Shown here one piece after another: positions 13,019 to 21,690 of a DNA stretch of 64,000 bases (position 1 is its first letter; each line of letters begins with the position of its first letter). Below the pieces are notes generated by a model. The model searched no databases. It was not told where the DNA came from and saw only the letters and a program-made list of their open reading frames with translations. The stretch lies in NCBI GenBank assembly GCA_019119305.1, contig DWXH01000032.1, forward strand, positions 1 to 64,000, given 5' to 3'. This DNA comes from Candidatus Alistipes merdigallinarum. Lineage in GTDB: Bacteria; Bacteroidota; Bacteroidia; Bacteroidales; Rikenellaceae. Position numbers and translations under genes: made by a program.

Positions 13019-14458
13019 CTATTTTGTCGTTCGAATCGATACTTTTTTGACGGTCAGTTCTGGAATCGTGGATGAAAAAGAGAAGCTCCCCTCTGTTAGA
13101 TCGTAGATGCGCATGGTGAAACAATAGGCATCGTTGATAAAGCACTCGGCGATCGATCCGTCAAGAAAAATTTGAACCTGCAACGGTTTCTGGGGATCGA
13201 AATCGCAGGTCCGGTTGAAGCTTTTGTATTTACTTTCGATGCTGATCTCTCGGGTCTTGAAATCGATCGTCAGATGATAACTTTCGCTGCGATCTGGCGA
13301 CTCCCGGAATTTGATCGTTGCTACTGGTTGTGTCCCGTTCGGATTCATAGTGGCTGTAAGCATGCAGGTCTTCGGAGCAGGTATCGGAGTGTCCAGATTT
13401 ACGTTTTTTTTCTGAAATGTCGTTTCGGAAAAGAGTTGCAATACCTCTTTAACCGGACGTTGGCATAATTGTCCTGTGCTGTCGGCATACAATTCGCGCG
13501 GCATGCTGAGGTCGCCACCCCATTCATAGGTGCCGTTGTCGGTCGAATCCTTGTAATCGCCGATCCAACCGATCAGAATGCGGCGTTTCCCGTCGTACAT
13601 GGTTTTAGCGACACGAAGATCGCCACAGTCGTATGGACGTATCTCCGGATTGGTCGTCCCTGTTGTATGGACCTGCATATAATGGTAGTCGGCACAGTTT
13701 ACGTTCCAAAAATCATTTAATGCGAATACATCCGGGCAATCGCCCGAAACGGAGTTCGGATAGATGATTAGCGGAGTGTGGGGCGTCCAGTGTGTCAGGT
13801 CGGAAGAGGTGTAGAGCCCGACGTTCGGTGATGAGCCGTCTGTCGATACTGAATGCAGAGCAAGCCACCATACGTTTTCTTCGGGATTCCACACTACATG
13901 CGGGTCACGAAATGCTTGATGATGATAGATCTGTTTGTCATCGATCGCTCCGTTTATGGTTTTGTTCCAATAGATCTTCCCATCGGCATAGAAGGTGTAC
14001 TCAGGATGTTTTGTCCAATGGATCAGATCGGTACTTCTCGCCTGCATGACCTTTTGGTCTCCGAGCGGGTCGTTGATGTTTTTTCCGGTATAAAAAAGGT
14101 AGAAAGTACTGTCGTGTTCGACAATACTCCCGGTCCAGATACTTTCCCAGTCAGGCCCTTTAGGGTCGGTCCCTTTTATTAATGCATTAGGCAAATCTTG
14201 CCAGTGTAAGAGGTCTTTGCTGACGATGTGGCCCCAGTCGGGCCCCTTTAAGTAGAAAAGATGATAGTCTCCGTTCCAGAAAAAAGGGATTACATCTCCG
14301 GCTTTCATCCCTTCCGGACGAAAATGCAGTGTGGCATTTTCGGATGTCGTTAGATTTTGTTGTTTCGGGTCGACGCGTTGAGAGCACGATACAATTATTC
14401 CGCACACGAGAAGTGCGATTACGGAAATTATTCGATTATTGAAATGGAAACGTACCAT
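13019..14458 (-). CDS. GH32-like lipoprotein (fructan hydrolase family, altered active site)
   Basis: This 479-aa protein is predicted to be a surface or periplasmic lipoprotein: a hydrophobic signal is followed by the lipobox VSC with Cys25. Five-bladed propeller features of glycoside hydrolase family 32 are clear: WNGDYHLFYL, SKDLLHW, SIWTGS, FYTGKN, FRDPHVVW (RDP Asp185) and a C-terminal beta-sandwich ending SFSSTIPELTVKKV. Canonical GH32 has NDPNG for the nucleophile and EC for the acid/base. Here they read GDVIPF (Asp55) and DCPD (Asp240 where Glu is expected). Substrate may therefore not be ordinary levan, inulin or sucrose. It is a single gene, converging on rpoC and divergent from the ProX gene. 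Confidence 0.85.
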   Translation of the reverse strand: MVRFHFNNRIISVIALLVCGIIVSCSQRVDPKQQNLTTSENATLHFRPEGMKAGDVIPFFWNGDYHLFYLKGPDWGHIVSKDLLHWQDLPNALIKGTDPKGPDWESIWTGSIVEHDSTFYLFYTGKNINDPLGDQKVMQARSTDLIHWTKHPEYTFYADGKIYWNKTINGAIDDKQIYHHQAFRDPHVVWNPEENVWWLALHSVSTDGSSPNVGLYTSSDLTHWTPHTPLIIYPNSVSGDCPDVFALNDFWNVNCADYHYMQVHTTGTTNPEIRPYDCGDLRVAKTMYDGKRRILIGWIGDYKDSTDNGTYEWGGDLSMPRELYADSTGQLCQRPVKEVLQLFSETTFQKKNVNLDTPIPAPKTCMLTATMNPNGTQPVATIKFRESPDRSESYHLTIDFKTREISIESKYKSFNRTCDFDPQKPLQVQIFLDGSIAECFINDAYCFTMRIYDLTEGSFSFSSTIPELTVKKVSIRTTK

Positions 14459-14477
14459 AATAGAGTGTATTTTTATC

Positions 14478-14485
14478 CAAAGTTA
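14478..14485 (-). promoter_or_regulatory. Promoter -7 element for the GH32-like gene
   Basis: On the minus strand TAACTTTG matches the Bacteroidota TAnnTTTG element and lies 20 bp upstream of the ATG. No clear TTG was found at the -33 position. Confidence 0.5.
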
Positions 14486-14506
14486 TTATTATTTCAGTAG
14501 CTGTAA

Positions 14507-14514
14507 TATTTTTG
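14507..14514 (+). promoter_or_regulatory. Promoter -7 element for the ProX/YbaK gene
   Basis: TATTTTTG matches TAnnTTTG and lies 21 bp before ATG 14536. An in-frame TTG at 14512 overlaps it and so cannot be the translation start. The site lies within about 35 bp of the divergent GH32-like promoter, so the two may interfere. Confidence 0.55.
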
Positions 14515-14535
14515 CATAAAATAAAACTCGAAAAT

Positions 14536-15027
14536 ATGGACCGTAAACAAGTGGTTTTCGATTATTTGGACCAACGGGGTCTGGACTATGAATATTACGA
14601 ACATCCTGAGGCTCCGACGATCGAGGTGGCCAAACAGTATTGGCGTAACGACGGTTCGAAACATTGCAAAAATCTGTTTTTCCGGAACCATAAAGGGAAC
14701 CGGCACTATTTGGTTGTTTTCGATTGTGAACAGAATCTGGCAATTCATGATTTGGAGCACCGGTTACACCAGGGAAAACTTTCATTCGCTTCAGAACAAC
14801 GGATGGAGCGGTATTTGGGATTGAAACCAGGCTCTGTATCTCCTTTCGGCCTGATCAATGATAAGGAAAATCATGTGCATCTTTTTGTAGATGATAAACT
14901 TAGAGAACAAGCCTCTTTGAGTTTCCATCCGAACGATAATACGGGGACCGTGGTTATTTCGATGCAGGATTTTTTAGCTTATCTGGATGACGTAGGGAAC
15001 AGTTACGAATTTATTTCGTTGTATTGA
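14536..15027 (+). CDS. YbaK/ProX-type prolyl-tRNA deacylase domain protein
   Basis: Members of this family hydrolyse mischarged tRNA, typically Ala-tRNA(Pro) or Cys-tRNA(Pro), in trans. From ATG 14536 the protein is 163 aa, the size of free-standing ProXp/PrdX proteins. The family pattern is visible: an N-terminal HPEAPTIEVAKQYW segment, the catalytic-lysine region SKHCKNLFFRN, GLKPGSVSPFGLIND in the middle and VHLFVDD near the end. The start at 14536 is preferred over TTG 14512, which overlaps a promoter element. It stands alone, with the next gene convergent after 17 bp. The exact tRNA substrate cannot be read from sequence. Confidence 0.88.
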   Translation: MDRKQVVFDYLDQRGLDYEYYEHPEAPTIEVAKQYWRNDGSKHCKNLFFRNHKGNRHYLVVFDCEQNLAIHDLEHRLHQGKLSFASEQRMERYLGLKPGSVSPFGLINDKENHVHLFVDDKLREQASLSFHPNDNTGTVVISMQDFLAYLDDVGNSYEFISLY

Positions 15028-15044
15028 CGTCGAGCGACGTAACT

Positions 15045-15476
15045 CTATTCCGGACTGGTGAGTTCTCCTTTTTTATCGAAATGGAACTTCTCTCGGTTGT
15101 GAAGGCCGATTGTATAACCTGATTTTTCCCGTTTTACAGAGGTGATTTTCAAATTCGGCTGGTGGTGCTCGAGGTATCTGGCGATATTTTCAGGAATGAT
15201 CGATGCAGGGACTCCGGCACTGGTTCCGTGTATTTTTGTCCAAATTCCCTTTTTCCCAAACTCGATCCAACAACCGTTGCTCAGAATCACTTCGTAGCGT
15301 TGTTTTGAATCCGGATCGATTTTAATGATCGTTATTCGTAGATCGGGAAAATATGCGGTGATGAAATTCCGTGCTGCAAAAGGAAGTTTTTCCGGATTGG
15401 CCGTGATGATTCGGGCTTCGAGTGAAGAAACCGTGCAGAAAAACAGAGCGATACAGTATAGTAAGATTTGTTTCAT
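15045..15476 (-). CDS. Secreted PepSY-like (DUF2874-type) protein
   Basis: This 143-aa protein has an N-terminal signal peptide (about residues 1-21, ending SLEA). The mature part looks like two tandem repeats of about 60 residues, each with a PxxxxxFIxxYFPDxxI or IPENIARYLEHHQPNLKI helix followed by YEVxLSNGxxIEFxKKGxW or YTIGLHNREKFHFDKKGEL strands. This is the pattern of PepSY-like proteins common in Bacteroidota, thought to inhibit or bind proteins in the periplasm. No partner is evident nearby; the function is unknown. Confidence 0.75.
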   Translation of the reverse strand: MKQILLYCIALFFCTVSSLEARIITANPEKLPFAARNFITAYFPDLRITIIKIDPDSKQRYEVILSNGCWIEFGKKGIWTKIHGTSAGVPASIIPENIARYLEHHQPNLKITSVKREKSGYTIGLHNREKFHFDKKGELTSPE

Positions 15477-15548
15477 CGTATTTAGTTTCCGAAAAGGCCA
15501 CGTAGTTCATAGAAATGCACAAATGCTGTGCCGAAAAATATAACGAAA

Positions 15549-15606
15549 AAAGAAGAGAGAAGTTACACCGGCTGGTTTAGGCGCTACTTCTCTCTTCTTT
15601 TATAGA
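15549..15606 (-). terminator. Terminator of the efflux operon
   Basis: A 15-bp perfect stem (AAAGAAGAGAGAAGT, 15549-15563, with ACTTCTCTCTTCTTT, 15586-15600) encloses a 22-nt loop. Read on the minus strand it follows the outer-membrane gene stop at 15623 and ends in a run of six Ts. It marks the end of the five-gene efflux operon. Confidence 0.88.
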
Positions 15607-15622
15607 GTTGTATTTCTGTTTT

Positions 15623-16969
15623 CTAACTGCCGAAATCAAGCGGCTGCCCGGCATAGAAATCGAGAATTTTTCGACGGAAGATGAACTCGAATTTTGCCTG
15701 TACCATTTCGGATTCGGAACGGATCATGCGGTTTTTGGCGTCGTTGTAATCGAAAATGGTCGAACGACCGGCGGTTGTCTTCTCTTCCTGGTAGCGGAAG
15801 GCTTCCCGTGCTGCCTCCAGCGATTTTTCGGAAGAGAGAAATTTCTGGTAGGCAGCATCCGCGTTGTAGTAGCTCTGTTCGATCTCCTTGCGTAGGTTCC
15901 GTTGTGCTTCAGTGACTGCTAACTCTTGGATTTTGATGCTGTTTTGGGCTGTCCGGATGTTGTTGCGTGTGGCGAACCGATTGAAGATCGGGATACTGAC
16001 GTTCAGTCCGATGTATTCGCTGCCGTTGTATTTGAGCTGCTTGAAAAATGCGACATTTTGTGCGTGTTCCGCAATGGAGTAGTAGTAGCCGTTGTTGTAT
16101 CCGAATCCGAGCGTGATTGAAGGATATAACGCCGACTTGGCGGATTTCAAGGCTGAATAGCTGCTCTCCAACCGGAGCTTTTCGGCCTGAATACTCGGAC
16201 GGTTTCCTACTGCATAGTCATAGATTACGTTCGGTTGTTCCAACCGGCTCATCGAGGCTAAAGTAATGGTGCCCAAGTCGGGTGTTGCGATGTCAAAGCC
16301 CTCTTTATCCTCGAGGTTCAGCGCCTGACTCAGGTCCAACAGCGCCAGTTGCAAGGAGTTGCGGGCCTGAGTCAGCGTCAGTTCATCGTTGGCAAGCAGG
16401 GCTTTGCTTTCGTAAAGCTCCGAGTCGGGGCTTTTCCCGTTTTTGACCAGCAGTTCGCTTCGGGTAACCTGTTGTCTGCTTAACTCAACCTGATTTTCGG
16501 CGACTTTTACCAATTCCTTGTTCAGAAGGACCTGAAGGTAGAGTGACGCGACATTCAGAGCAACGTCTTCTTTGGCCCGGTCCAAATCCTTCAGCGCCGC
16601 TTTTAGGTCCAAATCCCGGCCCGCAATGTTGTGCTTGATTGCCATGCCTTGGAAAACAGGGACGCTGGCTGACGCCCCCATCGACGTGGATATCTGCGTG
16701 TTGTCGACGATCCGGTCGTCACGTCCTGCACCACGTCCGAACGAAACGTTTTCTCCCAAATTGACGTTCAGATTCGGCAGCCGGCTGTTGCGCGCGGTGT
16801 TCAGTCGGATCTCCTGGTTTTCGCTGTTGATTTGGAGTTGCTGGACGGTGATGTTGTGTTCTATGGCATAATCGATACACTGCTTCAGCGTCCATGTCGT
16901 TTGAGCATGGATACCTTGCAGTCCGATCAGGGCCGACAACAACAGGATAAATATGTTTTTTCGCTTCAT
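15623..16969 (-). CDS. TolC-family outer-membrane efflux protein
   Basis: TolC-like proteins form the outer-membrane exit duct of tripartite efflux pumps. From ATG 16969 the protein is 448 aa, with a signal peptide (residues 1-23, ending IHAQ) and two repeated OEP domains beginning WTLKQCIDYAIEHN and carrying long coiled-coil helices (VELSRQQVTRSELLVKNG and AAREAFRYQEEKTTAGRSTIFDY). A longer reading frame reaching 17053 would overlap the adaptor gene and lacks a signal at its N-terminus, so it is rejected. It is the last gene of the efflux operon, 40 bp after the adaptor. Confidence 0.93.
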   Translation of the reverse strand: MKRKNIFILLLSALIGLQGIHAQTTWTLKQCIDYAIEHNITVQQLQINSENQEIRLNTARNSRLPNLNVNLGENVSFGRGAGRDDRIVDNTQISTSMGASASVPVFQGMAIKHNIAGRDLDLKAALKDLDRAKEDVALNVASLYLQVLLNKELVKVAENQVELSRQQVTRSELLVKNGKSPDSELYESKALLANDELTLTQARNSLQLALLDLSQALNLEDKEGFDIATPDLGTITLASMSRLEQPNVIYDYAVGNRPSIQAEKLRLESSYSALKSAKSALYPSITLGFGYNNGYYYSIAEHAQNVAFFKQLKYNGSEYIGLNVSIPIFNRFATRNNIRTAQNSIKIQELAVTEAQRNLRKEIEQSYYNADAAYQKFLSSEKSLEAAREAFRYQEEKTTAGRSTIFDYNDAKNRMIRSESEMVQAKFEFIFRRKILDFYAGQPLDFGS

Positions 16970-17009
16970 GTTCGAAAGTTTTGTACGATATGAAAAAGGT
17001 TTGTGAGGT

Positions 17010-18119
17010 CTAACGCGGAGCGGTAATCTTTTCTCCCTTGAGGCTTTCGTCACCCGAGAGCCCCTCCTTGATTTCGATATTCACCCCGTCTGACATGCCG
17101 AGTGTCACCTCCTTGCGTTCGAAGGTCTGTTCCGTAGCGGTAGAGTCGCTGGTCAGCAGATTGACATAGGTTTTGTCTCCCTCGAATGTTACGGAACTTT
17201 CCGGAATGGTAAGTACCCCTTCGCGGCGTTCGATCACGATGTCTGCGTTCGCGCTGTATCCGGCTCGGATGAAGATATCGGCCGGGACTTGTGCGGCGGC
17301 TTTGATTTCGAACATGACGACACCGTTCTCTTCTGTCCCTTTCGGGGCGATGTATTCGAGCGTGGCGTCCAGCGAAATGTCTTGAAGGGCTCCGATGGTC
17401 AACTTGACAGGCATCTGCTCTTTGAGCCGTCCCACTTCGGTCTCGTCCACTTTCCCGCGGAAAATCATGTCGTTCAGGTCGGCGACTGTAGCGATGGTGG
17501 TCCCGTCGTTGAAGGTGTTGGACTGGATAACCGAGTTGCCGACTTTCACCGGGACGTCGAGAATCATACCCGTGATGGTAGAACGGATTTGCGTGTTGCT
17601 CAACTCTGCATTGCGGCTAGCGATTCCGTTTTGTACGATCTCCAGATTGTCTTTTGCATTTTGCATCTCTTCTTGGGCCTTCGACAGGGCTGTCTCACTC
17701 TGCTCGAACTCCTCTTTGGAGATGACGCCCGAATCGAAGAGTTCTTTGACCCGATCGTAGTCGCGCTGTGTCTGTTCGAGGCTGATTTTGGCTACGTTGA
17801 CCCGTGATTCGGCGCTGTTGAGCGTAGCCATTTCGGGAATGACCTTCACTTTGGCAATGACCTCTCCCTGTTGAACCAACTCTCCGGCCTCTTTGTAGAT
17901 TTCGGAGATGATTCCCGAGATTTGCGGCTTGATCAGGACCTCGTCGCGCGGTTCTACTTTCCCTGTCGCTACGGCCCGTTTTTCGAGCGTGTCGATGTGT
18001 GGTTTGACAATGGCAAAGACCTCCTTCTCCGGACGGGTCTTGTTCCACAGGAATACGAATGTGCCGATGAGCAGCAGCAGGAAGAGCACACCGAGAGCGA
18101 TTTTCAAAACTTTTTTCAT
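17010..18119 (-). CDS. MacA/HlyD-type periplasmic adaptor subunit
   Basis: Membrane-fusion proteins join an inner-membrane pump to TolC. The 369-aa protein has one N-terminal membrane anchor (residues 5-25), a split lipoyl domain (KPQISGIISEIYKEAGELVQQGEVIAKVK and TRSTITGMILDVPVKVGNSV-like halves), a long alpha-helical hairpin (about residues 95-175), a beta-barrel domain and a C-terminal proximal domain. It follows the second permease by 21 bp. Together with the two permeases, the ATPase and TolC it makes a complete MacAB-TolC-type system. The transported substrate is unknown. Confidence 0.93.
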   Translation of the reverse strand: MKKVLKIALGVLFLLLLIGTFVFLWNKTRPEKEVFAIVKPHIDTLEKRAVATGKVEPRDEVLIKPQISGIISEIYKEAGELVQQGEVIAKVKVIPEMATLNSAESRVNVAKISLEQTQRDYDRVKELFDSGVISKEEFEQSETALSKAQEEMQNAKDNLEIVQNGIASRNAELSNTQIRSTITGMILDVPVKVGNSVIQSNTFNDGTTIATVADLNDMIFRGKVDETEVGRLKEQMPVKLTIGALQDISLDATLEYIAPKGTEENGVVMFEIKAAAQVPADIFIRAGYSANADIVIERREGVLTIPESSVTFEGDKTYVNLLTSDSTATEQTFERKEVTLGMSDGVNIEIKEGLSGDESLKGEKITAPR

Positions 18120-18140
18120 ATCATCGTTTTTAGTAGTTGT

Positions 18141-19397
18141 TTATTCTTCGCGTATGGCGTCGACCGGTTTGATGCTGAGCGCCCGATTGGCAGGGAGGAT
18201 TCCGGCCAACAGACTGCCGAGAATCAGGATGCCGGTAGATCCGAGCGCAAGTCCGAATGAAATTTGTGTGTTGATTTGGAGCCCACCTCCCTCAGGAGAA
18301 GCCGTCAGCGTCGAAAGCAGGGTCTCGGCAAGGGACAGGATACCGATCGCCAAGGCCAGTCCGAAGATTCCCGATACGAAGGTCAAAACGAAACTTTCGC
18401 TCATGATCTGGGAGATGATCGTGCGTGGTTTGGCTCCGAGAGCCCGGCGGATTCCGATCTCCTGTGTCCGTTCGCGGACCGTAACCAACATGATGTTGCT
18501 GACTCCGACGATACCTGCCAACAGGGTTCCGGTCCCCACGATCCATGTCAAAATGCTGATGCCGCTGAAAAGTCCGGAGAACTTATTGAATAGGTCGCCT
18601 AAATTGAATCCCTGAACGGCCTTGTTGTCGTCCGGAGAGAGAGTATGCCGGGCCTGGAACACTTTTTTTACATTTGCCTCCACCTCTTTGATGTCCCAGT
18701 TGTCGTATGCGGCTACCGCCATCCCGTCGAATTTGTTTCCCTTGTTATACATCTTTTGCAGGGTCGAGAAGGGTATCAGCACCGATGTGGAACTCTGGAA
18801 TTGTACGCCGTTTCGGGGCGGAATGCTGACACCGATAACCGTCAGATACATGTTGTTCATCCGGATGGTTTGCCCTACCGGATTCTCCCGATTCGGGAAA
18901 AGCTCTTCCCATACCTGCTCGGTAATCACGCAGACCTTCCGTTGCTGGGTCATGTCGATGTCGTTGATGTATCGGCCGTAACGCAGCGTTTGGGGAGAGA
19001 TTTCTTGAAATTCGGGCGTGTATCCCATCAGTTGGTAATCCCCCTTTTTATCTTGCCTGCTGAATTTGTAGGTACTGCCCCAGATAATGCCCGCCACACT
19101 TTTTACACCTGGGACCAGACTCTTGATTGCAGCCATATCCTCATTTTCCAGTTGCCACCTGCGTCCGGAAGGGAGCCCTTTGTAGGGGAGCGATGTCTGG
19201 CCACCCCAATAAAAACAGGAATTTACGGCCATGTCTCCGAAACTTGAAAGCATTAGACGTTTCAGCCCTAATCCGGCTCCCATCATGATGGTCAGCATGA
19301 AGATTCCCCAAAAGACGCCGAACGCCGTCATGATGCTGCGTTTGCGGTTCCGGTTGATGGTCTGCCATATCTCTTCCCAACGGTCTAAATCGAACAT
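18141..19397 (-). CDS. MacB-type ABC transporter permease (second)
   Basis: The 418-aa protein has the four-helix MacB/FtsX layout: one N-terminal helix (about residues 20-42), a large periplasmic domain, and three C-terminal helices (about 283-308, 336-365 and 382-402). The cytoplasmic coupling segment VRERTQEIGIRRALGAKPRTI is typical. It lacks an ATPase domain, unlike E. coli MacB, so it must use the separate ATPase encoded at the head of the operon. It is a paralogue of the preceding permease, 36 bp away, and the two probably form a heterodimer. Confidence 0.93.
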   Translation of the reverse strand: MFDLDRWEEIWQTINRNRKRSIMTAFGVFWGIFMLTIMMGAGLGLKRLMLSSFGDMAVNSCFYWGGQTSLPYKGLPSGRRWQLENEDMAAIKSLVPGVKSVAGIIWGSTYKFSRQDKKGDYQLMGYTPEFQEISPQTLRYGRYINDIDMTQQRKVCVITEQVWEELFPNRENPVGQTIRMNNMYLTVIGVSIPPRNGVQFQSSTSVLIPFSTLQKMYNKGNKFDGMAVAAYDNWDIKEVEANVKKVFQARHTLSPDDNKAVQGFNLGDLFNKFSGLFSGISILTWIVGTGTLLAGIVGVSNIMLVTVRERTQEIGIRRALGAKPRTIISQIMSESFVLTFVSGIFGLALAIGILSLAETLLSTLTASPEGGGLQINTQISFGLALGSTGILILGSLLAGILPANRALSIKPVDAIREE

Positions 19398-19433
19398 TTC
19401 GTTGTAGCGGGTTTATCGGGTTCGTATTGGTTT

Positions 19434-20690
19434 TTATTTGTTGTGCCTCATGGCGTCGATCGTTTTGATTTGAGAGGCTCTTCGGGCCGGGACGTATCCT
19501 GCGATCATGCCGGCGATAACCAGAACGAGTGTTGCGCTCAGCATGGTCGACAGGTCGAGTGTCGGATTTTTGAACATCTGGAAATCGTCGGGCGAGGCTG
19601 CCGCTGCGCGTTCCACGAACAGGTTGACAATCTCCATGATCCCCACTCCGCCGATCATGCCGATGTAGCCGAATGTTCCGGTAATCAGAATCGATTCGAG
19701 CAGAACGAGTTTGATCAGTGAGACGGGCTTGGCTCCCATGGCCTTGCGGATGCCGAATTCAAACGTGCGTTCGCGGACAGTAACCAGCATGATGTTGCTG
19801 ACTCCTACAATACCGGCAATCAGCGTTCCGATTCCGATGATCCATATAAAGATCGTGATGCCCCGAAAAATCAGCATCGTATCTTTATAGTTCTCCATCC
19901 TGTCGTTGATCCACATGGCTTGGCGGTCTTCTGGGTTGAAACTGTGGGCGACCCCTAAGCGTGTGCGGATCTTCTCCTTGAATGCATCACTTTGTTCGGT
20001 CGTCTCGATTCCTTCGACCGTAAATGCGATGTTGTTTACCTCCCGTTTGTCGCCCATGTAGATCAGGAACATGGTCGAGAGCGGTACGTATACATTCGAA
20101 GATTGGAAATATTCGTTGCTTTTGTAGGTGCCCACTACGGTGTATCCCATTTTGTCGATTAACACCGTTTTCCCTACGGGATCTTCGTCTTTGAAAAGTG
20201 TCGTCGTGGCGAGCTTGTCCAAAACGACAACTTTTCGGCGCTCTTTGACATCCGTTTCGTTGATAAACCTGCCCGACGTAAGTGTAATTCCGTCGATCGG
20301 GGCAAATTCAGAGGTGACGCCATACAGATTGGTCGAATAGTACTCTTTCCCGTAAGCCATTTGCGAATTGCCGTGGTAGGCGAGTGCCGTAATGTCTTTA
20401 ATCTGATTCGGGAAAGTCGTTTTCAGAATCTCCATGTCCCGCTCGTTGAGTTGGATTCTACGCCCGTTCTGAAACCCTTGATAAGGCATCGATGCATAAC
20501 CTCCGTAAAGCGTTATTGTGTTGAGTGCTCCGTCGCTGAAATTATCGGTGATACCGTGTTTCAGCCCGTTTCCCGAGCCCAACAGAATGATGAGCATAAA
20601 GATGCCCCACGCTACGGAAAAACCGGTCAGGAATGTCCGTAACTTGTTGCGTTTGATCGTTGCAAATATCTCTTGGAATTGCTCCCTCAT
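19434..20690 (-). CDS. MacB-type ABC transporter permease (first)
   Basis: This 418-aa permease is the same length as its downstream paralogue and has the same topology, with N-terminal helix (about 20-42), periplasmic MacB_PCD domain and three C-terminal helices. The coupling segment reads [20 protein letters not shown]. Its start codon overlaps the ATPase stop by 4 bp (20687-20690), indicating translational coupling. Equal length and tandem order suggest an old duplication; divergence of the periplasmic domain suggests specialised halves of a heterodimer. Confidence 0.93.
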   Translation of the reverse strand: MREQFQEIFATIKRNKLRTFLTGFSVAWGIFMLIILLGSGNGLKHGITDNFSDGALNTITLYGGYASMPYQGFQNGRRIQLNERDMEILKTTFPNQIKDITALAYHGNSQMAYGKEYYSTNLYGVTSEFAPIDGITLTSGRFINETDVKERRKVVVLDKLATTTLFKDEDPVGKTVLIDKMGYTVVGTYKSNEYFQSSNVYVPLSTMFLIYMGDKREVNNIAFTVEGIETTEQSDAFKEKIRTRLGVAHSFNPEDRQAMWINDRMENYKDTMLIFRGITIFIWIIGIGTLIAGIVGVSNIMLVTVRERTFEFGIRKAMGAKPVSLIKLVLLESILITGTFGYIGMIGGVGIMEIVNLFVERAAAASPDDFQMFKNPTLDLSTMLSATLVLVIAGMIAGYVPARRASQIKTIDAMRHNK

Positions 20691-21373
20691 GATTTCAGAT
20701 CGGTTATCGAGCCGATGAGCCCGTCTTTGATACGGATGATTCTATCGGTCTGGTCTGCGACCTCTTGGGCGTGGGTGACCAAAATGACGGTCATGCCGGT
20801 GTTGTTCACTTCGCGCAGCAGATCCATAACTTCCTGTGAGGTTTTGCTGTCGAGCGCTCCGGTCGGTTCGTCGGCCAGAATGATCTGTGGGTGGGTAATC
20901 AACGCCCGGGCGACGGCTACCCGTTGTTTCTGTCCTCCGGAGAGCTCGTTGGGCATGTGTGTGGCCCAGTCGCGCAGTCCGAGCGAATCGAGGTACTCGA
21001 GAGCGATTGCATTTCGTTTGCGGCGCGATACGCCTTGATAGTAGAGCGGGAGAGCAACGTTTTCCTGAGCGTTTTTATAGTTGATCAGATTGAACGATTG
21101 AAAGATAAATCCGATCATCCGGTTCCTGTATTCAGCAGCCTGTGTCTCCGTCGGATTTTTGATCAGCTGTCCGTTCAGATAATAGGTCCCCGTATCGTAG
21201 CTGTCTAATATTCCCAGGATGTTCAATAAGGTGGATTTCCCAGAACCGGAGGCTCCCATGATGGAGACCATTTCACCTCGCCGAATTTCAAGGTCAATGC
21301 CTTTTAGTACATGTAAAGGGCTCCCGTTGTTGTAGGTTTTATTGATGCCTTGCAGTTGGATGATCGTGTCCAT
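20687..21373 (-). CDS. ABC transporter ATP-binding protein (LolD/MacB-type)
   Basis: This 228-aa ATPase powers the two adjacent permeases. Walker A is GASGSGKST (about residues 40-48), the Q-loop lies in GFIFQSFNL, the signature is LSGGQKQR, Walker B is [11 protein letters not shown] and the H-loop His is in VTHAQEVAD. The sequence belongs to the LolD/MacB subfamily of efflux and lipoprotein-release ATPases. It is the first gene of the operon, 29 bp downstream of a consensus promoter. Confidence 0.95.
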   Translation of the reverse strand: MDTIIQLQGINKTYNNGSPLHVLKGIDLEIRRGEMVSIMGASGSGKSTLLNILGILDSYDTGTYYLNGQLIKNPTETQAAEYRNRMIGFIFQSFNLINYKNAQENVALPLYYQGVSRRKRNAIALEYLDSLGLRDWATHMPNELSGGQKQRVAVARALITHPQIILADEPTGALDSKTSQEVMDLLREVNNTGMTVILVTHAQEVADQTDRIIRIKDGLIGSITDLKS

Positions 21374-21401
21374 AGTTTTAGATCGGTAGTTCTATTTATT
21401 G

Positions 21402-21433
21402 CAAAGATATAAATTTTTATTCCTACTATGCAA
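21402..21433 (-). promoter_or_regulatory. Bacteroidota promoter of the efflux operon
   Basis: On the minus strand a TTTTG at 21431-21435 is followed, after a 21-bp spacer, by TATCTTTG (21402-21409). Both match the Bacteroidota sigma-factor consensus. Transcription would start near 21395, about 22 nt before the ATPase ATG. Confidence 0.8.
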
Positions 21434-21643
21434 AATATATTATATGTTTTTTGTAAAGATAACTATTTTCTTTCGTTGCCCTTCGGGATGTTTTTGCATG
21501 AGCCGGGTGTTCTTATACCGATTTTTTTTAAGATGATGTTTGAAACGGAATGTGAAATTTTATTTAAAAACGTATTTTTTCCCGTTTTATTGTTATGTGT
21601 CAGGAAAGTATGTAAAAGAAGAGCTGTTTTGGAAATTATTGCG

Positions 21644-21651
21644 TATCTTTA
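21644..21651 (+). promoter_or_regulatory. Possible -7 element for the glycosidase-like operon
   Basis: The gap 21374-21690 (317 bp) holds the divergent efflux promoter and, on the plus strand, TATCTTTA, one base off the consensus, 39 bp before the ATG at 21691. No TTG is correctly spaced upstream. An 83-codon frame at 21428-21679 in this AT-rich gap is not supported as a gene. Confidence 0.4.
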
Positions 21652-21690
21652 TCGGATGAAAACCTATATGCTAACCTAATTTCGTTAACA

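Noticed and set aside
16970..17053. N-terminal extension of the TolC-type gene
   Set aside because: It overlaps the adaptor gene and would hide the signal peptide, which begins at 16969.
21428..21679. 83-aa frame in the gap before the glycosidase-like gene
   Set aside because: AT-rich, no motif, and it spans the likely promoter of the downstream gene.
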